Source: Flavobacterium sp. YO12
GTDB taxonomy: Bacteria > Bacteroidota > Bacteroidia > Flavobacteriales > Flavobacteriaceae
Direction of reading: 5' to 3'
Assembly: GCF_004119495.1 (NCBI RefSeq)
Contig: NZ_NRQU01000013.1
Span: 24,676-88,675, forward strand
DNA: 64,000 nt
Under the pieces are notes generated by a model. That model did not search any database. It was not told where the DNA came from and saw only the letters and a list, made by a program, of their open reading frames with translations. This document shows, piece by piece, positions 44,919 through 54,251 of this stretch. Position 1 is the first letter of the stretch. Each line of letters opens with the position of its first letter. Made by a program: the position numbers and the translations under genes.

Positions 44919-45860
44919 TTATTCTTTTGAAGCCAAATATCTTTCAGCATCAAGTGCAGCCATACAACCCGTACCAGCAGCAGTAATTGCTTGACGATAC
45001 ACATGGTCTGCAGCATCTCCAGCAACAAAAACGCCTTCAACATTTGTTTTAGATGTTCCCGGGGTATTTACAATATAACCTGTTTCGTCAAGAGTAATAT
45101 AATCTGCAAAAATATCTGTGTTTGGCTTATGACCAATTGCGACGAAAAATCCAGTTGCAGGAATATCAAAAACTTCACTAGTTGTTTTATTTTTAGCTTT
45201 TATAGCATGAACAACATTTTCATCTCCTAAAACTTCAACTGTATCGTGGTTCATTAAAATCTCGATATTTTCAGTTTTACGAACACGTTCTTCCATAATT
45301 TTTGAAGCTCTGAATTTTTCACTTCTTACTAACATGGTAACTTTTTTACAAAGCTTAGATAAATAATGTGCTTCTTCGCAAGCAGAATCTCCTGCTCCAA
45401 CAATCACAACTTCTTGATTACGGTAGAAAAATCCGTCGCAGACAGCACAAGCAGAAACTCCGCCGCCCATTTGTAAATAATGCTGTTCTGAAGGCAATCC
45501 TAAATATTTAGCAGATGCTCCTGTAGAAATAATAACCGTTTCACAGTGCAATTCGATTGTATCATTAATCCAAACTTTATGAATATCGCCTGAAAAATCA
45601 ACTTTTGTAGCCCATCCATCACGGATATCAGCACCAAAACGTTTTGATTGTTCTTGTAATTGAATCATCATTTCTGGTCCCGTAACACCATCAACATAAC
45701 CTGGGAAATTTTCAACTTCATTAGTGGTAGTCAACTGACCTCCAGGCTGCATTCCTTGATATAATACTGGATTCATGTTTGCTCTGGCTGCATAAATTGC
45801 AGCTGTGTAACCTGCTGGTCCTGAACCTATAATTAGGCATTTGATTTTTTCAATCATCAT
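44919..45860 (-). CDS. trxB: Thioredoxin-disulfide reductase
   Basis: This cytoplasmic flavoenzyme passes electrons from NADPH to thioredoxin. It shows the FAD-binding IGSGPAGYTAAIYAARA (residues 11-27), the redox pair C138 and C141 in GVSACAVCDGFF, the NADPH-binding GAGDSACEEA and the C-terminal FAD motif GVFVAGDAADHVYRQAITAAGTGC. Length (313 residues) is that of the low-molecular-weight type. It lies between the two Sus/TlpA clusters. As the electron source for DsbD through thioredoxin it fits their thiol theme, though it is also a housekeeping gene and its position could be chance. Confidence 0.95.
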   Translation of the reverse strand: MMIEKIKCLIIGSGPAGYTAAIYAARANMNPVLYQGMQPGGQLTTTNEVENFPGYVDGVTGPEMMIQLQEQSKRFGADIRDGWATKVDFSGDIHKVWINDTIELHCETVIISTGASAKYLGLPSEQHYLQMGGGVSACAVCDGFFYRNQEVVIVGAGDSACEEAHYLSKLCKKVTMLVRSEKFRASKIMEERVRKTENIEILMNHDTVEVLGDENVVHAIKAKNKTTSEVFDIPATGFFVAIGHKPNTDIFADYITLDETGYIVNTPGTSKTNVEGVFVAGDAADHVYRQAITAAGTGCMAALDAERYLASKE

Positions 45861-45959
45861 ACTATTTCATTTATTAAGCGTAAATATTTTTTCTTCCTTC
45901 TATAATTTTGTAATCGTATAATACTTTTTTAGATGTAATTACTTTTTATAAAAATTGTA

Positions 45960-47477
45960 TTATAAACTAAACCAATCTTTAATTATTTCTTTTTCTGATG
46001 ATTCGTTCGCTAAATGAACAAAATCATTTTTTTTACTGTCGTACTTGTAAGCTTCTCCCCAATGTACTGCATTATGAGCCACTAGTGCAATAGCATCACA
46101 AATAAATTCAATCTCTTTATTAGTCATAGTTGGATGAATAGACATTCTTATCCATCCTGGACGCTCTGCCAAACATCCCCCTAATATTTTTTCTTCAATA
46201 GATTTTGACAAAGAAACATCTACATTCAATAAATAATGCCCGTATGTTCCAGCACAAGAACAGCCGCCTCTGGTTTGAATTCCAAAACGATCATTTAGCA
46301 GTTTAACTACCAAATTATAATGTACGTTTTCAATATAAAAAGAAAAAACTCCAAGGCGTTCTGTATTTTTCGGAGCCAGTATCTGCAGGTTATCTATTTT
46401 TGAAAGCCTTTCAAAAATAATTGAATTCAATTCATGTTCTCTTTTCAAAATATTCGCAGTCCCCATCTGCTCTTTCAGCTTAACGGCCATAGCTGTTTTA
46501 ATAGTCTGCAGAAATCCTGGTGTTCCCCCGTCTTCTCTTGTTTCTATATCATCAATATAATCACGATCTCCCCAAGGATTTGTATAAGAAACCGTTCCTC
46601 CTCCAGGATTATCTGGAATCAAATTTTTGTAAAGTTTTTTATTAAATATAAGTACGCCTGTAGATCCTGGTCCTCCCAGGAATTTATGCGGCGAAAAAGT
46701 AATAGCATCAAGATATTCATCTTGATTTTCAGGGTGCATATCAATATCTGTATAAGGTGCAGAACACGCAAAATCTACAAAACAAAGACCGCCATATTTA
46801 TGCATTATTGATGCTATGGCATGATAATCTGTTTTTATCCCTGTTACATTAGAACATCCAGTTACAGCTGCAATTTTAATTGGAATGTCTTTATATTTCC
46901 AAAGCAAAATCTCAAGATTAAGAAGACAAGGCAGACCATTTACATCTGCTGGAATTACTTCAACTTTTGCAATGGTTTCCAACCAAGAGGTCTGATTGGA
47001 ATGATGTTCCATATGCGAAACAAAAATAATCGGTCTTAATTCATCAGGAATCTGAGTATGTTTTTTTAAATTCTCGCTTACTTTTATACCTAAAATTCGT
47101 TGAAATTTATTTATCGCCCCCGTCATACCAGTTCCTTCGGTAATTAGTACATCATCATCAGAAGCATTAACATGTTGTTTAATAATTTGTCTTGCGTCAT
47201 GATATGCCTGTGTCATTGCAGAACCTGTGATCGAGGTTTCTGTATGCGTATTGGCTACAAAAGGTCCAATTTCATTAAGAATTTTCTCTTCGATAGGTCT
47301 GTATAATCTACCGCTGGCAGTCCAGTCTGCATAAATTATTTTTTGAGTTCCATATGGCGATTTAAAACTTTGTTCCATTCCAACGATGCCATCGCGAAAA
47401 GTTTTAAAATAATTTTCTAGATTCTCTATTCTTTCATCGAAAAATGATTCGGTTTCTTTATTATAATCAGTTGTCAT
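45960..47477 (-). CDS. Class V PLP enzyme, cysteine desulfurase-like
   Basis: A 505-residue cytoplasmic enzyme, longer than NifS or SufS (about 400). The PLP lysine is K265 in FSPHKFLGGPGSTG, with the cofactor aspartate in GGLCFVDFACSAP and the histidine block SHMEHHSNQTSW. Near residues 403-410 the sequence RGGCSCAG takes the place of the cysteine loop that carries the persulfide cysteine in desulfurases; C406 or C408 could do that. Close relatives are known mainly as class V aminotransferase-fold proteins without proven substrate. Cysteine breakdown or sulfur transfer is plausible. It lies 100 bases upstream of trxB on the same strand, after a 470-base gap with no supported gene. Confidence 0.8.
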   Translation of the reverse strand: MTTDYNKETESFFDERIENLENYFKTFRDGIVGMEQSFKSPYGTQKIIYADWTASGRLYRPIEEKILNEIGPFVANTHTETSITGSAMTQAYHDARQIIKQHVNASDDDVLITEGTGMTGAINKFQRILGIKVSENLKKHTQIPDELRPIIFVSHMEHHSNQTSWLETIAKVEVIPADVNGLPCLLNLEILLWKYKDIPIKIAAVTGCSNVTGIKTDYHAIASIMHKYGGLCFVDFACSAPYTDIDMHPENQDEYLDAITFSPHKFLGGPGSTGVLIFNKKLYKNLIPDNPGGGTVSYTNPWGDRDYIDDIETREDGGTPGFLQTIKTAMAVKLKEQMGTANILKREHELNSIIFERLSKIDNLQILAPKNTERLGVFSFYIENVHYNLVVKLLNDRFGIQTRGGCSCAGTYGHYLLNVDVSLSKSIEEKILGGCLAERPGWIRMSIHPTMTNKEIEFICDAIALVAHNAVHWGEAYKYDSKKNDFVHLANESSEKEIIKDWFSL

Positions 47478-47947
47478 CGTTTCTTAATAAAATATTATTG
47501 TTTACGTTCTATTTGAAAATTCTCTGCGGTATGTCGATCATAAAATCATTAAAACTGCTAATCTTCACGAGAAAATCAGCTTTTATTATATCAATCTAAT
47601 ATTGATTAATTTGATCGTAGAATATAATTTCATGAGCGAAAATAATTTATCTATAACACAGTTTCTGTGTCTTTTGTCACAGTTGAAATTATATTATTAC
47701 ATTAACATTTAAATACTTACACAATCAAGAAAAGCTTTATCACTCTCCTTTTTGCTTGAGTAATGAAAGTGAAACTATTTCCTGTAACACTGGATAGCGA
47801 AACTTACAATGTAAAAAGACATCTGAAATAGTATTTTATTTTCCGTACTTATTTTTCTGAAAAAAAATTCCAGCATTTTTGAAAGATCATATCGTTTTTC
47901 TTTATTTTTAAAATAGTATCTATTTCTTTACCAGCAATATAAACGGG

Positions 47948-49957
47948 TTATTTCTTAAAATTTTTAATCCCAGACTGAAGCCAATTATAATACTCTTCAA
48001 TATCCGGATTATAGGCTGAAGGATCTGTTAAATTTGCACTTTTATGATCTACAATTACATAAAACGGCTGTGCATTTGCTTTATAGGTTTTAATTTGTAA
48101 ATCGCTCCATTTGTTTCCAATGGTTTTAATTTTTTTTCCTGTTGTTTCAGAAACATATTGTTCGTTTTCAGGAAGTTCTTCTTTGTCATCAACATAAAGT
48201 GAGATCAAAACCACATCGTTATTCAAAACGCCTAAAACTTTGGCATCAGACCAAACTAATTCTTCCATTTTTCGGCAATTTACGCAGGCATATCCTGTGA
48301 AATCTAATAAAACTGGTTTTCCTGCTTTTTTGGCAAACTCCATTCCTTTGTCGTAATCATGAAAAGTAATAATGTTTTGCGGACCATACTCTGCACCTTC
48401 GGGCAAAGCAGATTTAGTTGTTTCTGCAGTATTCTTAACGCCCAATCCATCTGGAGATTCGCTGTACTGCATTGGCGGCGGAAATCCGCTGATTAATTTA
48501 AGAGGTGCTCCCCAAAGTCCGGGAATTAAGTAAATCGTAAACGCTAAAACAACTAATCCAAAACTTAATCTTCCTACCGAAATATGGTTTAAAGGAGAAT
48601 CATGCGGAAGTGTAATTTTACCAAATAAATAAAATGCCAGCATTCCAAAAACGGCAATCCAAATGGCAAGAAAAACTTCTCTTTCTAACCAATGTAATTG
48701 CAAAACTAAATCGGCATTGGATAAAAATTTGAAAGCTAACGCTAATTCTAAAAATCCTAAAACAACTTTTACAGTATTCAGCCATCCGCCTGATTTTGGT
48801 AATGCATTTAACCAACCCGGAAATGCTGCAAATAATGAAAACGGCAAGGCAATAGCAATCGAGAATCCTAACATTCCAACAATTGGGGCGATTCCGCCTT
48901 TTGAAGCTGCTTCAACCAACAATGTTCCTACGATTGGCCCTGTGCATGAAAAAGATACAATAGCTAAAGCCAAAGCCATAAAGAAAATTCCAATTAATCC
49001 GCCCCTATCCGCTTGAGAATCGACTTTGTTGGCTAATGCATTTGGAAGCATAATTTCAAAAGCTCCCAAGAATGAACAAGCAAAAACTACTAATAAAATA
49101 AAGAAAACTAAGTTAAACCAAACGTTAGTTGAAAGCGCATTCAGTGAATCTGCTCCAAAAACCGCAGTAACTATTGAACCTAATAAAACATAAATAATTA
49201 CAATTGAAAATCCGTAAATCATCGCATTTCGAATTCCTGCCGCTTTGGTTTTACTTTGTTTGGTAAAATAACTTACTGTCATTGGAATCATTGGAAAAAC
49301 ACAAGGTGTTAACAACGCCGCAAAACCTGATAAAAAGGCGATGATAAAAATGCTTATTAAACCTCTTGATTCTGTTTTTTTAGCTGGATGCTCCTTCACT
49401 TTTTCTGATCCTTCTTGCTGATCTGCAACTTTTATAGATGCTGCTTGGCTAACGACTGAATCTGCTTTTAAGACTGCCGTTTCTTCTGCGGAAGCCATTT
49501 TTTTTAGGTTCGGAATTTTAAAAATTAACTCTTCTGTAGACGGCGGTAAACAATTACTGTCATCGCATACCATAAAATCAACATCAGCTGTAACGTTAGT
49601 AATTTCATCTGAAATGAATTTGATTTTTTGTGTAAAAACCGCTTTATCTTCAAAATATTTAATTTTCATATTGAAGATTTTATCAATCGTTTCATGACCT
49701 TTATCTTCGGTTGTTTTACCAACTAATTCAAATTTTTTGGAAGTATTTTTAAACGTGAATGCCGTTGGCGACGGCCCGCCTTCCTCAATATATTGTCCGT
49801 ACAAATGCCAGCCAGATTGTATTACAGCTTTGGCTTTTAAAACATACTCTTTATCTGATATTTTTTCGACTGATGTTGACCACTTTACTGGATTGTACAT
49901 TTGGGCAAACATACTTCCTGAAAGAAGTAACAATAATGTAATTATGATATTCTTCAT
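47948..49957 (-). CDS. dsbD: Thiol:disulfide interchange protein DsbD, cluster B
   Basis: DsbD carries electrons from cytoplasmic thioredoxin across the inner membrane to periplasmic TlpA-like proteins. All three parts are visible in 669 residues. The N-terminal alpha domain has C131 and C136 (VCDDSNCLPP). The membrane CcdA-like part (about residues 200-480) has its redox cysteines in LLTPCVFPMIPMT and SFSCTGPIVGT. The C-terminal thioredoxin domain has CVNC in LLDFTGYACVNCRKMEE. The gene is last in cluster B, 228 bases after the M16 gene across a hairpin, and may also have its own promoter. Confidence 0.95.
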   Translation of the reverse strand: MKNIIITLLLLLSGSMFAQMYNPVKWSTSVEKISDKEYVLKAKAVIQSGWHLYGQYIEEGGPSPTAFTFKNTSKKFELVGKTTEDKGHETIDKIFNMKIKYFEDKAVFTQKIKFISDEITNVTADVDFMVCDDSNCLPPSTEELIFKIPNLKKMASAEETAVLKADSVVSQAASIKVADQQEGSEKVKEHPAKKTESRGLISIFIIAFLSGFAALLTPCVFPMIPMTVSYFTKQSKTKAAGIRNAMIYGFSIVIIYVLLGSIVTAVFGADSLNALSTNVWFNLVFFILLVVFACSFLGAFEIMLPNALANKVDSQADRGGLIGIFFMALALAIVSFSCTGPIVGTLLVEAASKGGIAPIVGMLGFSIAIALPFSLFAAFPGWLNALPKSGGWLNTVKVVLGFLELALAFKFLSNADLVLQLHWLEREVFLAIWIAVFGMLAFYLFGKITLPHDSPLNHISVGRLSFGLVVLAFTIYLIPGLWGAPLKLISGFPPPMQYSESPDGLGVKNTAETTKSALPEGAEYGPQNIITFHDYDKGMEFAKKAGKPVLLDFTGYACVNCRKMEELVWSDAKVLGVLNNDVVLISLYVDDKEELPENEQYVSETTGKKIKTIGNKWSDLQIKTYKANAQPFYVIVDHKSANLTDPSAYNPDIEEYYNWLQSGIKNFKK

Positions 49958-50121
49958 TGTTTTTGAGTTTATTATTAAAAAAAAGAGCTGCTTGCCGACA
50001 GCTCCTTTAAAGGTCCTTCATAGAAAATGGCTTACTAATTCAGATTCTAAAATGAAAATAATGAAAGACGTCTATTAAAATAAATTATTTAGATTTTTGG
50101 TTTAAAATTCAGTCACGGTAG

Positions 50122-50154
50122 AACTTTGTCAAAGTTTAAAACTTTGACAAAGTT
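50122..50154. repeat. AACTTTGTCAAAG hairpin, copy 1 (M16 to dsbD gap)
   Basis: A perfect 16-bp inverted repeat (50122-50137 with 50139-50154), lying 31 bases past the M16 stop. The same core (CTTTGTCAAAG..CTTTGACAAAG) recurs at 53004-53040 on the other side of the M16 gene. Confidence 0.85.
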
Positions 50155-50185
50155 GGTTTTCAAACTGTAAACGGAATACTTAAAA

Positions 50186-52975
50186 CTACTTCAACGGATT
50201 GCCATCTTTATCAAGTGAACCTGATTTGATGATGATCATTTTGTCTAATTGAATGTATTTTTTAACGGCATCGTTTACTTGCTGTAAGGTTACTTTTTCA
50301 ATATCTTTTGGATATTGCTCAATATAATTTGGCTCTAGCCCTCTTTCTGCAAAACCTAAAATAGTTCTTGCCATTCCGTTTGTGGTAGACATTCCTACTT
50401 TAAAACTTCCAATTAAATTGGTTTTCTTGTTTTCTAATTCCTTTGCGGTAATTCCGTTCTTTACCCATTTATCAACTTGAACTTTAGTTGCATCCAAACC
50501 TTTTTGAAACAATTCAGGATTAAAAGAAGCATTTACAAACCAGTAACCGCCTGTTGTAATATTACCTGCTATTTTAGAACTAATATCATATGTCAAGCCG
50601 TCAATATCACGAACTGTCTGCATTAAACGTCCTGCAAAACCAGCACCTAGTGTATAATTGGCAATATAAAACGGAATATAATCTGCGTCGGTTCTTTTTA
50701 AACCTGTGTATTGTCCGATGAACAATTCGGCGCTTGGTTTTTCAGGAATAGATACAACTTCTGTTTTTGAACCAGCCTTTATCGCTTCTTCAAATTTCAT
50801 ATTTTCTACTACGCCTCCATTCCAGTTTTTGAATGATTTTTTTAAAGAGGTATTTAAATTTGCTCCTTCTGTATCGCCTACAATTACTAGATGCATTGAA
50901 GCTGGTCCAAAATATTTTTTATGAAAAGCTTTTACGTCATTCAAGGTTGCATTTTTAATATTCGCAATATCATCTTCAACACTTAAGCTGTAATTTGGAT
51001 TTGCTTTTGGATAAATAGCCTGCAATAAGGCAATTCCACCTCTTTCGCCTGGATCATTTAAACCTTGCTGTGCGTTTCCTATAAACTGTTGTTTTAAGTT
51101 TTCAAATTCTTTAGCATCAAACAAAGGATTTCTAAGTTCTTCTGCCAATAGAGTAATCACCTGATCCAAATCTTTTTTCAAGCATTTAAAATCAATATTG
51201 ATTTTGAAAGTTGAAGCATTTACATTTAAGTTTACACCTAATTTTTGCAGTTTTTCTGAGAACTTAAACTTGTCGTTAAGCGTAGTCCCTTTTGATAACA
51301 TAGATGCTGTCAAAGACGGAATCGCATTATTTTTACCTTCATTTGCATAATTTCCTAAAGAAATACTCGCTGCAACGGTTACAAAATCTTTAGCAGATGT
51401 TTTTACTGAAATCACATCAATTCCAGATACTTTTTCTCTTTTGTAAGCAGAGGCTGTTTTTTCAATTCTTGTATCATCAAAAGCAATTTCCGTTGTATTT
51501 TTTTGTTCTGATGAAATAGTTGCTATTGATTCTTCGTGTATATGTCCATCTTCTGAATGTCTATAATAAAAAGGTCCATTTTCAGGAATAAAGTTACTTG
51601 CTTTTACAGTATCTTGATTTTGAGATCCTGATTGTTTCGGAATAAAATAACCTGTTGTACTTTGGTCTTCAACTAAATATTTTTGTGCAACGCGAAGTAC
51701 ATCTGCTGCAGTTACTTTTTTTAATCTGTCAACACCTGTTACATAATCAGTCCAATCGCCAGAAGCAATAGCCTCGTTCAATTCTGATGCAATTACACCT
51801 GAACCGTCTCTCCCTAAAATTGTCTGCGCGCTTATTTTTGCCACCACTCGGTTTACCTCATCTTGTGTTACGCCTTCTTTTTGTATTTTCGTAACTACTT
51901 CGAGAATTTTTGCATCGATATCTTCGTGTTTAGATGTTGCTGGAAAACCAACTCCAATTGTAAAAAGACCCACTTCTTTAAAATTGCTTGCACTTGAATA
52001 ACTATAAATTCCTAAACCTGTATCAACGAAAGTTTTATTTAATATAGCCGATGGACCTGAACCTATAATTTCTCCTAAAATATTTAAAGCTGGAAGGTCT
52101 TCGTGCAAAGCTCCTGGAATTTTATAAGCTTTGTTTACTACGCCTAATTCTCCAGGTTTTCTTACTATAATCTTACGTGCTCCATATTGCTGCGGTTCTT
52201 CGGTATAAGGCTGTGGCATTGCCTTTGGAGCTTTTGTAATTTTTCCGAAATACTTTTCAATTAAATCAAAAACATTCTCTTTTTTGAAATCGCCAATAAT
52301 GGTTAACGTTGCGTTATCCGGCCAGTAATAGGTATTATAGAAATTTCTTAAAACTTCGATTGGTGCGTTTTCGATATCTGATTTCCATCCAATTGTTGAA
52401 TGATGATAGGGATGTGCAATATAAGCTGCCGCCCAAATTTCTTTATCTAATAAACTATTTGGATCGTTTTCTCCACGTTCAAATTCGTTACGAACAACAG
52501 TCATTTCGGCTTCTTTATCTTCTTTTAACAATAAAGAATTACGCATTCTGTCAGCTTCAATTTGAAGCGCCAATTCGATTTTATCACTTGGCAATGTTTC
52601 GAAATAATTAGTACGATCGTACCAAGTTGTAGCATTTAACTGTGCTCCAGTATTTTGTAGAACATCAGTAATTGTATTTCCATTTTTCATATTGAAACTT
52701 GGAGTTCCTTTAAACATTAAATGTTCTAAAAGATGTGTTGATCCGGTGTTTCCTAAAACTTCATGTTTAGAACCTACTCTATAGACAATTTGTACGGTTG
52801 CAACTGGTGAAGCATTGTCTTGTAAAAGAAGAACATTCATACCGTTTGGCTGATATAAATATTCCTCTATACCTCCTAATTCTTTAATTTTCTTGAAGTT
52901 AACCGATTTACTCTGCGCTGAAATTAGGGTGCAGAATGCAAGTGAGCAATAGCCCAGAAAGATGTATTTTTTCAT
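50186..52975 (-). CDS. M16 family zinc metallopeptidase, cluster B
   Basis: A 929-residue secreted peptidase with signal sequence (IFLGYCSLAFCTLISAQ). The zinc motif HLLEH is at residues 81-85, with the third ligand in VVRNEFERGENDP. The order of domains and whole stretches (FKKIKELGGIEEYLYQPNGM, VLRVAQKYLVEDQSTTGYF, KASNF) parallel the cluster A enzyme, so the two are paralogues. A His/Glu-rich insertion (HSEDGHIHEES, about residue 475) is absent from the cluster A copy and could bind metal. It lies 72 bases after a TlpA gene, with a hairpin in the gap, and is isolated by a second hairpin from dsbD. Confidence 0.93.
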   Translation of the reverse strand: MKKYIFLGYCSLAFCTLISAQSKSVNFKKIKELGGIEEYLYQPNGMNVLLLQDNASPVATVQIVYRVGSKHEVLGNTGSTHLLEHLMFKGTPSFNMKNGNTITDVLQNTGAQLNATTWYDRTNYFETLPSDKIELALQIEADRMRNSLLLKEDKEAEMTVVRNEFERGENDPNSLLDKEIWAAAYIAHPYHHSTIGWKSDIENAPIEVLRNFYNTYYWPDNATLTIIGDFKKENVFDLIEKYFGKITKAPKAMPQPYTEEPQQYGARKIIVRKPGELGVVNKAYKIPGALHEDLPALNILGEIIGSGPSAILNKTFVDTGLGIYSYSSASNFKEVGLFTIGVGFPATSKHEDIDAKILEVVTKIQKEGVTQDEVNRVVAKISAQTILGRDGSGVIASELNEAIASGDWTDYVTGVDRLKKVTAADVLRVAQKYLVEDQSTTGYFIPKQSGSQNQDTVKASNFIPENGPFYYRHSEDGHIHEESIATISSEQKNTTEIAFDDTRIEKTASAYKREKVSGIDVISVKTSAKDFVTVAASISLGNYANEGKNNAIPSLTASMLSKGTTLNDKFKFSEKLQKLGVNLNVNASTFKINIDFKCLKKDLDQVITLLAEELRNPLFDAKEFENLKQQFIGNAQQGLNDPGERGGIALLQAIYPKANPNYSLSVEDDIANIKNATLNDVKAFHKKYFGPASMHLVIVGDTEGANLNTSLKKSFKNWNGGVVENMKFEEAIKAGSKTEVVSIPEKPSAELFIGQYTGLKRTDADYIPFYIANYTLGAGFAGRLMQTVRDIDGLTYDISSKIAGNITTGGYWFVNASFNPELFQKGLDATKVQVDKWVKNGITAKELENKKTNLIGSFKVGMSTTNGMARTILGFAERGLEPNYIEQYPKDIEKVTLQQVNDAVKKYIQLDKMIIIKSGSLDKDGNPLK

Positions 52976-53003
52976 TTTTTGTTGTTGAGATTTTTGACTT
53001 GAG

Positions 53004-53040
53004 AAAACTTTGTCAAAGTGTAATACTTTGACAAAGTTTT
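53004..53040. repeat. AACTTTGTCAAAG hairpin, copy 2 (TlpA to M16 gap)
   Basis: A 16-bp stem (53004-53019 with 53025-53040) with a 5-base loop, 8 bases past the TlpA stop. On the minus strand it is followed by TTTTC, so partial termination or RNA 3' end protection is possible. Confidence 0.85.
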
Positions 53041-53047
53041 TTAGTCT

Positions 53048-54181
53048 TTAAGATTTACTAAAGATTTCTTTTAATTTAGATTGTAATTCGGCTTCTCTAA
53101 GATTTTTAGCCACGATTTTCCCGTCAGGACCAATTAAGTAATTCGTTGGCACCATTTTTACTCCGTACAAAATAGCAGCTTCATTCTGCCATCCTTTTAA
53201 GTCTGAAACGTGTGTCCAAGTTAGTCCGTCTCTTTCAACAGCTTTTTGCCAAAGATTCTTTTTATCATCTAAAGAAACGCCTAAAACATCAAATCCTTTA
53301 TCGTGATACGTTTTATAAGCTAAAACTACATTTGGATTCTCTTTTCGGCATGGACCGCACCAGCTTGCCCAAAAATCTACTAGAACATACTTTCCTTTGT
53401 AATCTGATAGTTTAACAATTTTTCCGTTAATATCCGTTTGAGAAAACTCTGGAGCTGTTGATCCTACTGCTGTTTTTTCATTTAGATCTATTGTTGCTTT
53501 TAATTGTTTTCCGTAAACTGATTTCTGTATTTCAGGAGCTAAAATGCCATAATATGTTTTTACCTGATCTGGTGTTCCATAAGATACAATTCTATCATTA
53601 ATTACTAAAGCGGCAGCTACCTTATCTTTGTTTTTTCTGATAAACTTATCTGTTAAATCATCTGCAAAAGTTTGAAGATCTTTCCACTTTTTATCCATCA
53701 TTGTCTGCTGTGCAGCCGTTAATTTTACTTTTCCATTTTGAGTTAAAGAATCAGATAATTTGTAAAGCGGCCCTGCAATGGCTTGGATTTTCTTGAATTC
53801 ATTGTTATAATACGATTGATAAATATCGTATTGAGCTGCTCCTGTAATTTTCGCTTTAAAAATAGAATCTTTCTTAGCTTCAATTTTTATGGTTTCATTG
53901 TCTAATAAAAGAAAAGCACCATACTCTTCTCCTTTCAATTTTACTGTATACAATAAAGGTTCTGGTACTGTACCTGTAAAAGTAAAATTACCCTCTTTTA
54001 TTTCAGTAGAATCTGTTATTTTTTTATTCCCTTTCTCATCGGTATTTTCAAGATAAACTGTTCCTTTATCTAAACCTGCAATTGTACCGTTGATTGTAAA
54101 CCCTTCTTTTTTAGAGCAAGATATGACTGCAGCGGAAAGTGTTAAAGCTAAAAACGACGATTTTATAATTGTACTTTTCAT
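53048..54181 (-). CDS. TlpA-family thioredoxin lipoprotein, cluster B
   Basis: The lipobox AVISC (C22) is followed by SKKEG, so it is a lipoprotein facing the periplasm. The N-terminal beta domain (about residues 27-115, INGTIAGLDKGTVYLEN) is of DUF4369 type and a helical linker follows (about 115-235). The thioredoxin domain has FWASWCGPCRKENP with WCGPC at residues 274-278 and VPTNYLIGPDGK as the cis-proline loop. Such proteins are fed by DsbD and reduce specific periplasmic or imported disulfides. It lies between a second TlpA gene and the M16 peptidase gene. Confidence 0.93.
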   Translation of the reverse strand: MKSTIIKSSFLALTLSAAVISCSKKEGFTINGTIAGLDKGTVYLENTDEKGNKKITDSTEIKEGNFTFTGTVPEPLLYTVKLKGEEYGAFLLLDNETIKIEAKKDSIFKAKITGAAQYDIYQSYYNNEFKKIQAIAGPLYKLSDSLTQNGKVKLTAAQQTMMDKKWKDLQTFADDLTDKFIRKNKDKVAAALVINDRIVSYGTPDQVKTYYGILAPEIQKSVYGKQLKATIDLNEKTAVGSTAPEFSQTDINGKIVKLSDYKGKYVLVDFWASWCGPCRKENPNVVLAYKTYHDKGFDVLGVSLDDKKNLWQKAVERDGLTWTHVSDLKGWQNEAAILYGVKMVPTNYLIGPDGKIVAKNLREAELQSKLKEIFSKS

Positions 54182-54251
54182 ATGTGTTATTTTTTTTTAA
54201 TCTCAGTGTTCAGTTTACAGAACGTATTGATATCTTAGACTAATGAATACT

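Noticed and set aside
47761..47829. Short plus-strand frame (about 22 codons) in the gap upstream of dsbD
   Set aside because: Too short, with no promoter or downstream gene to lead; the 470-base gap shows no other coding signal.
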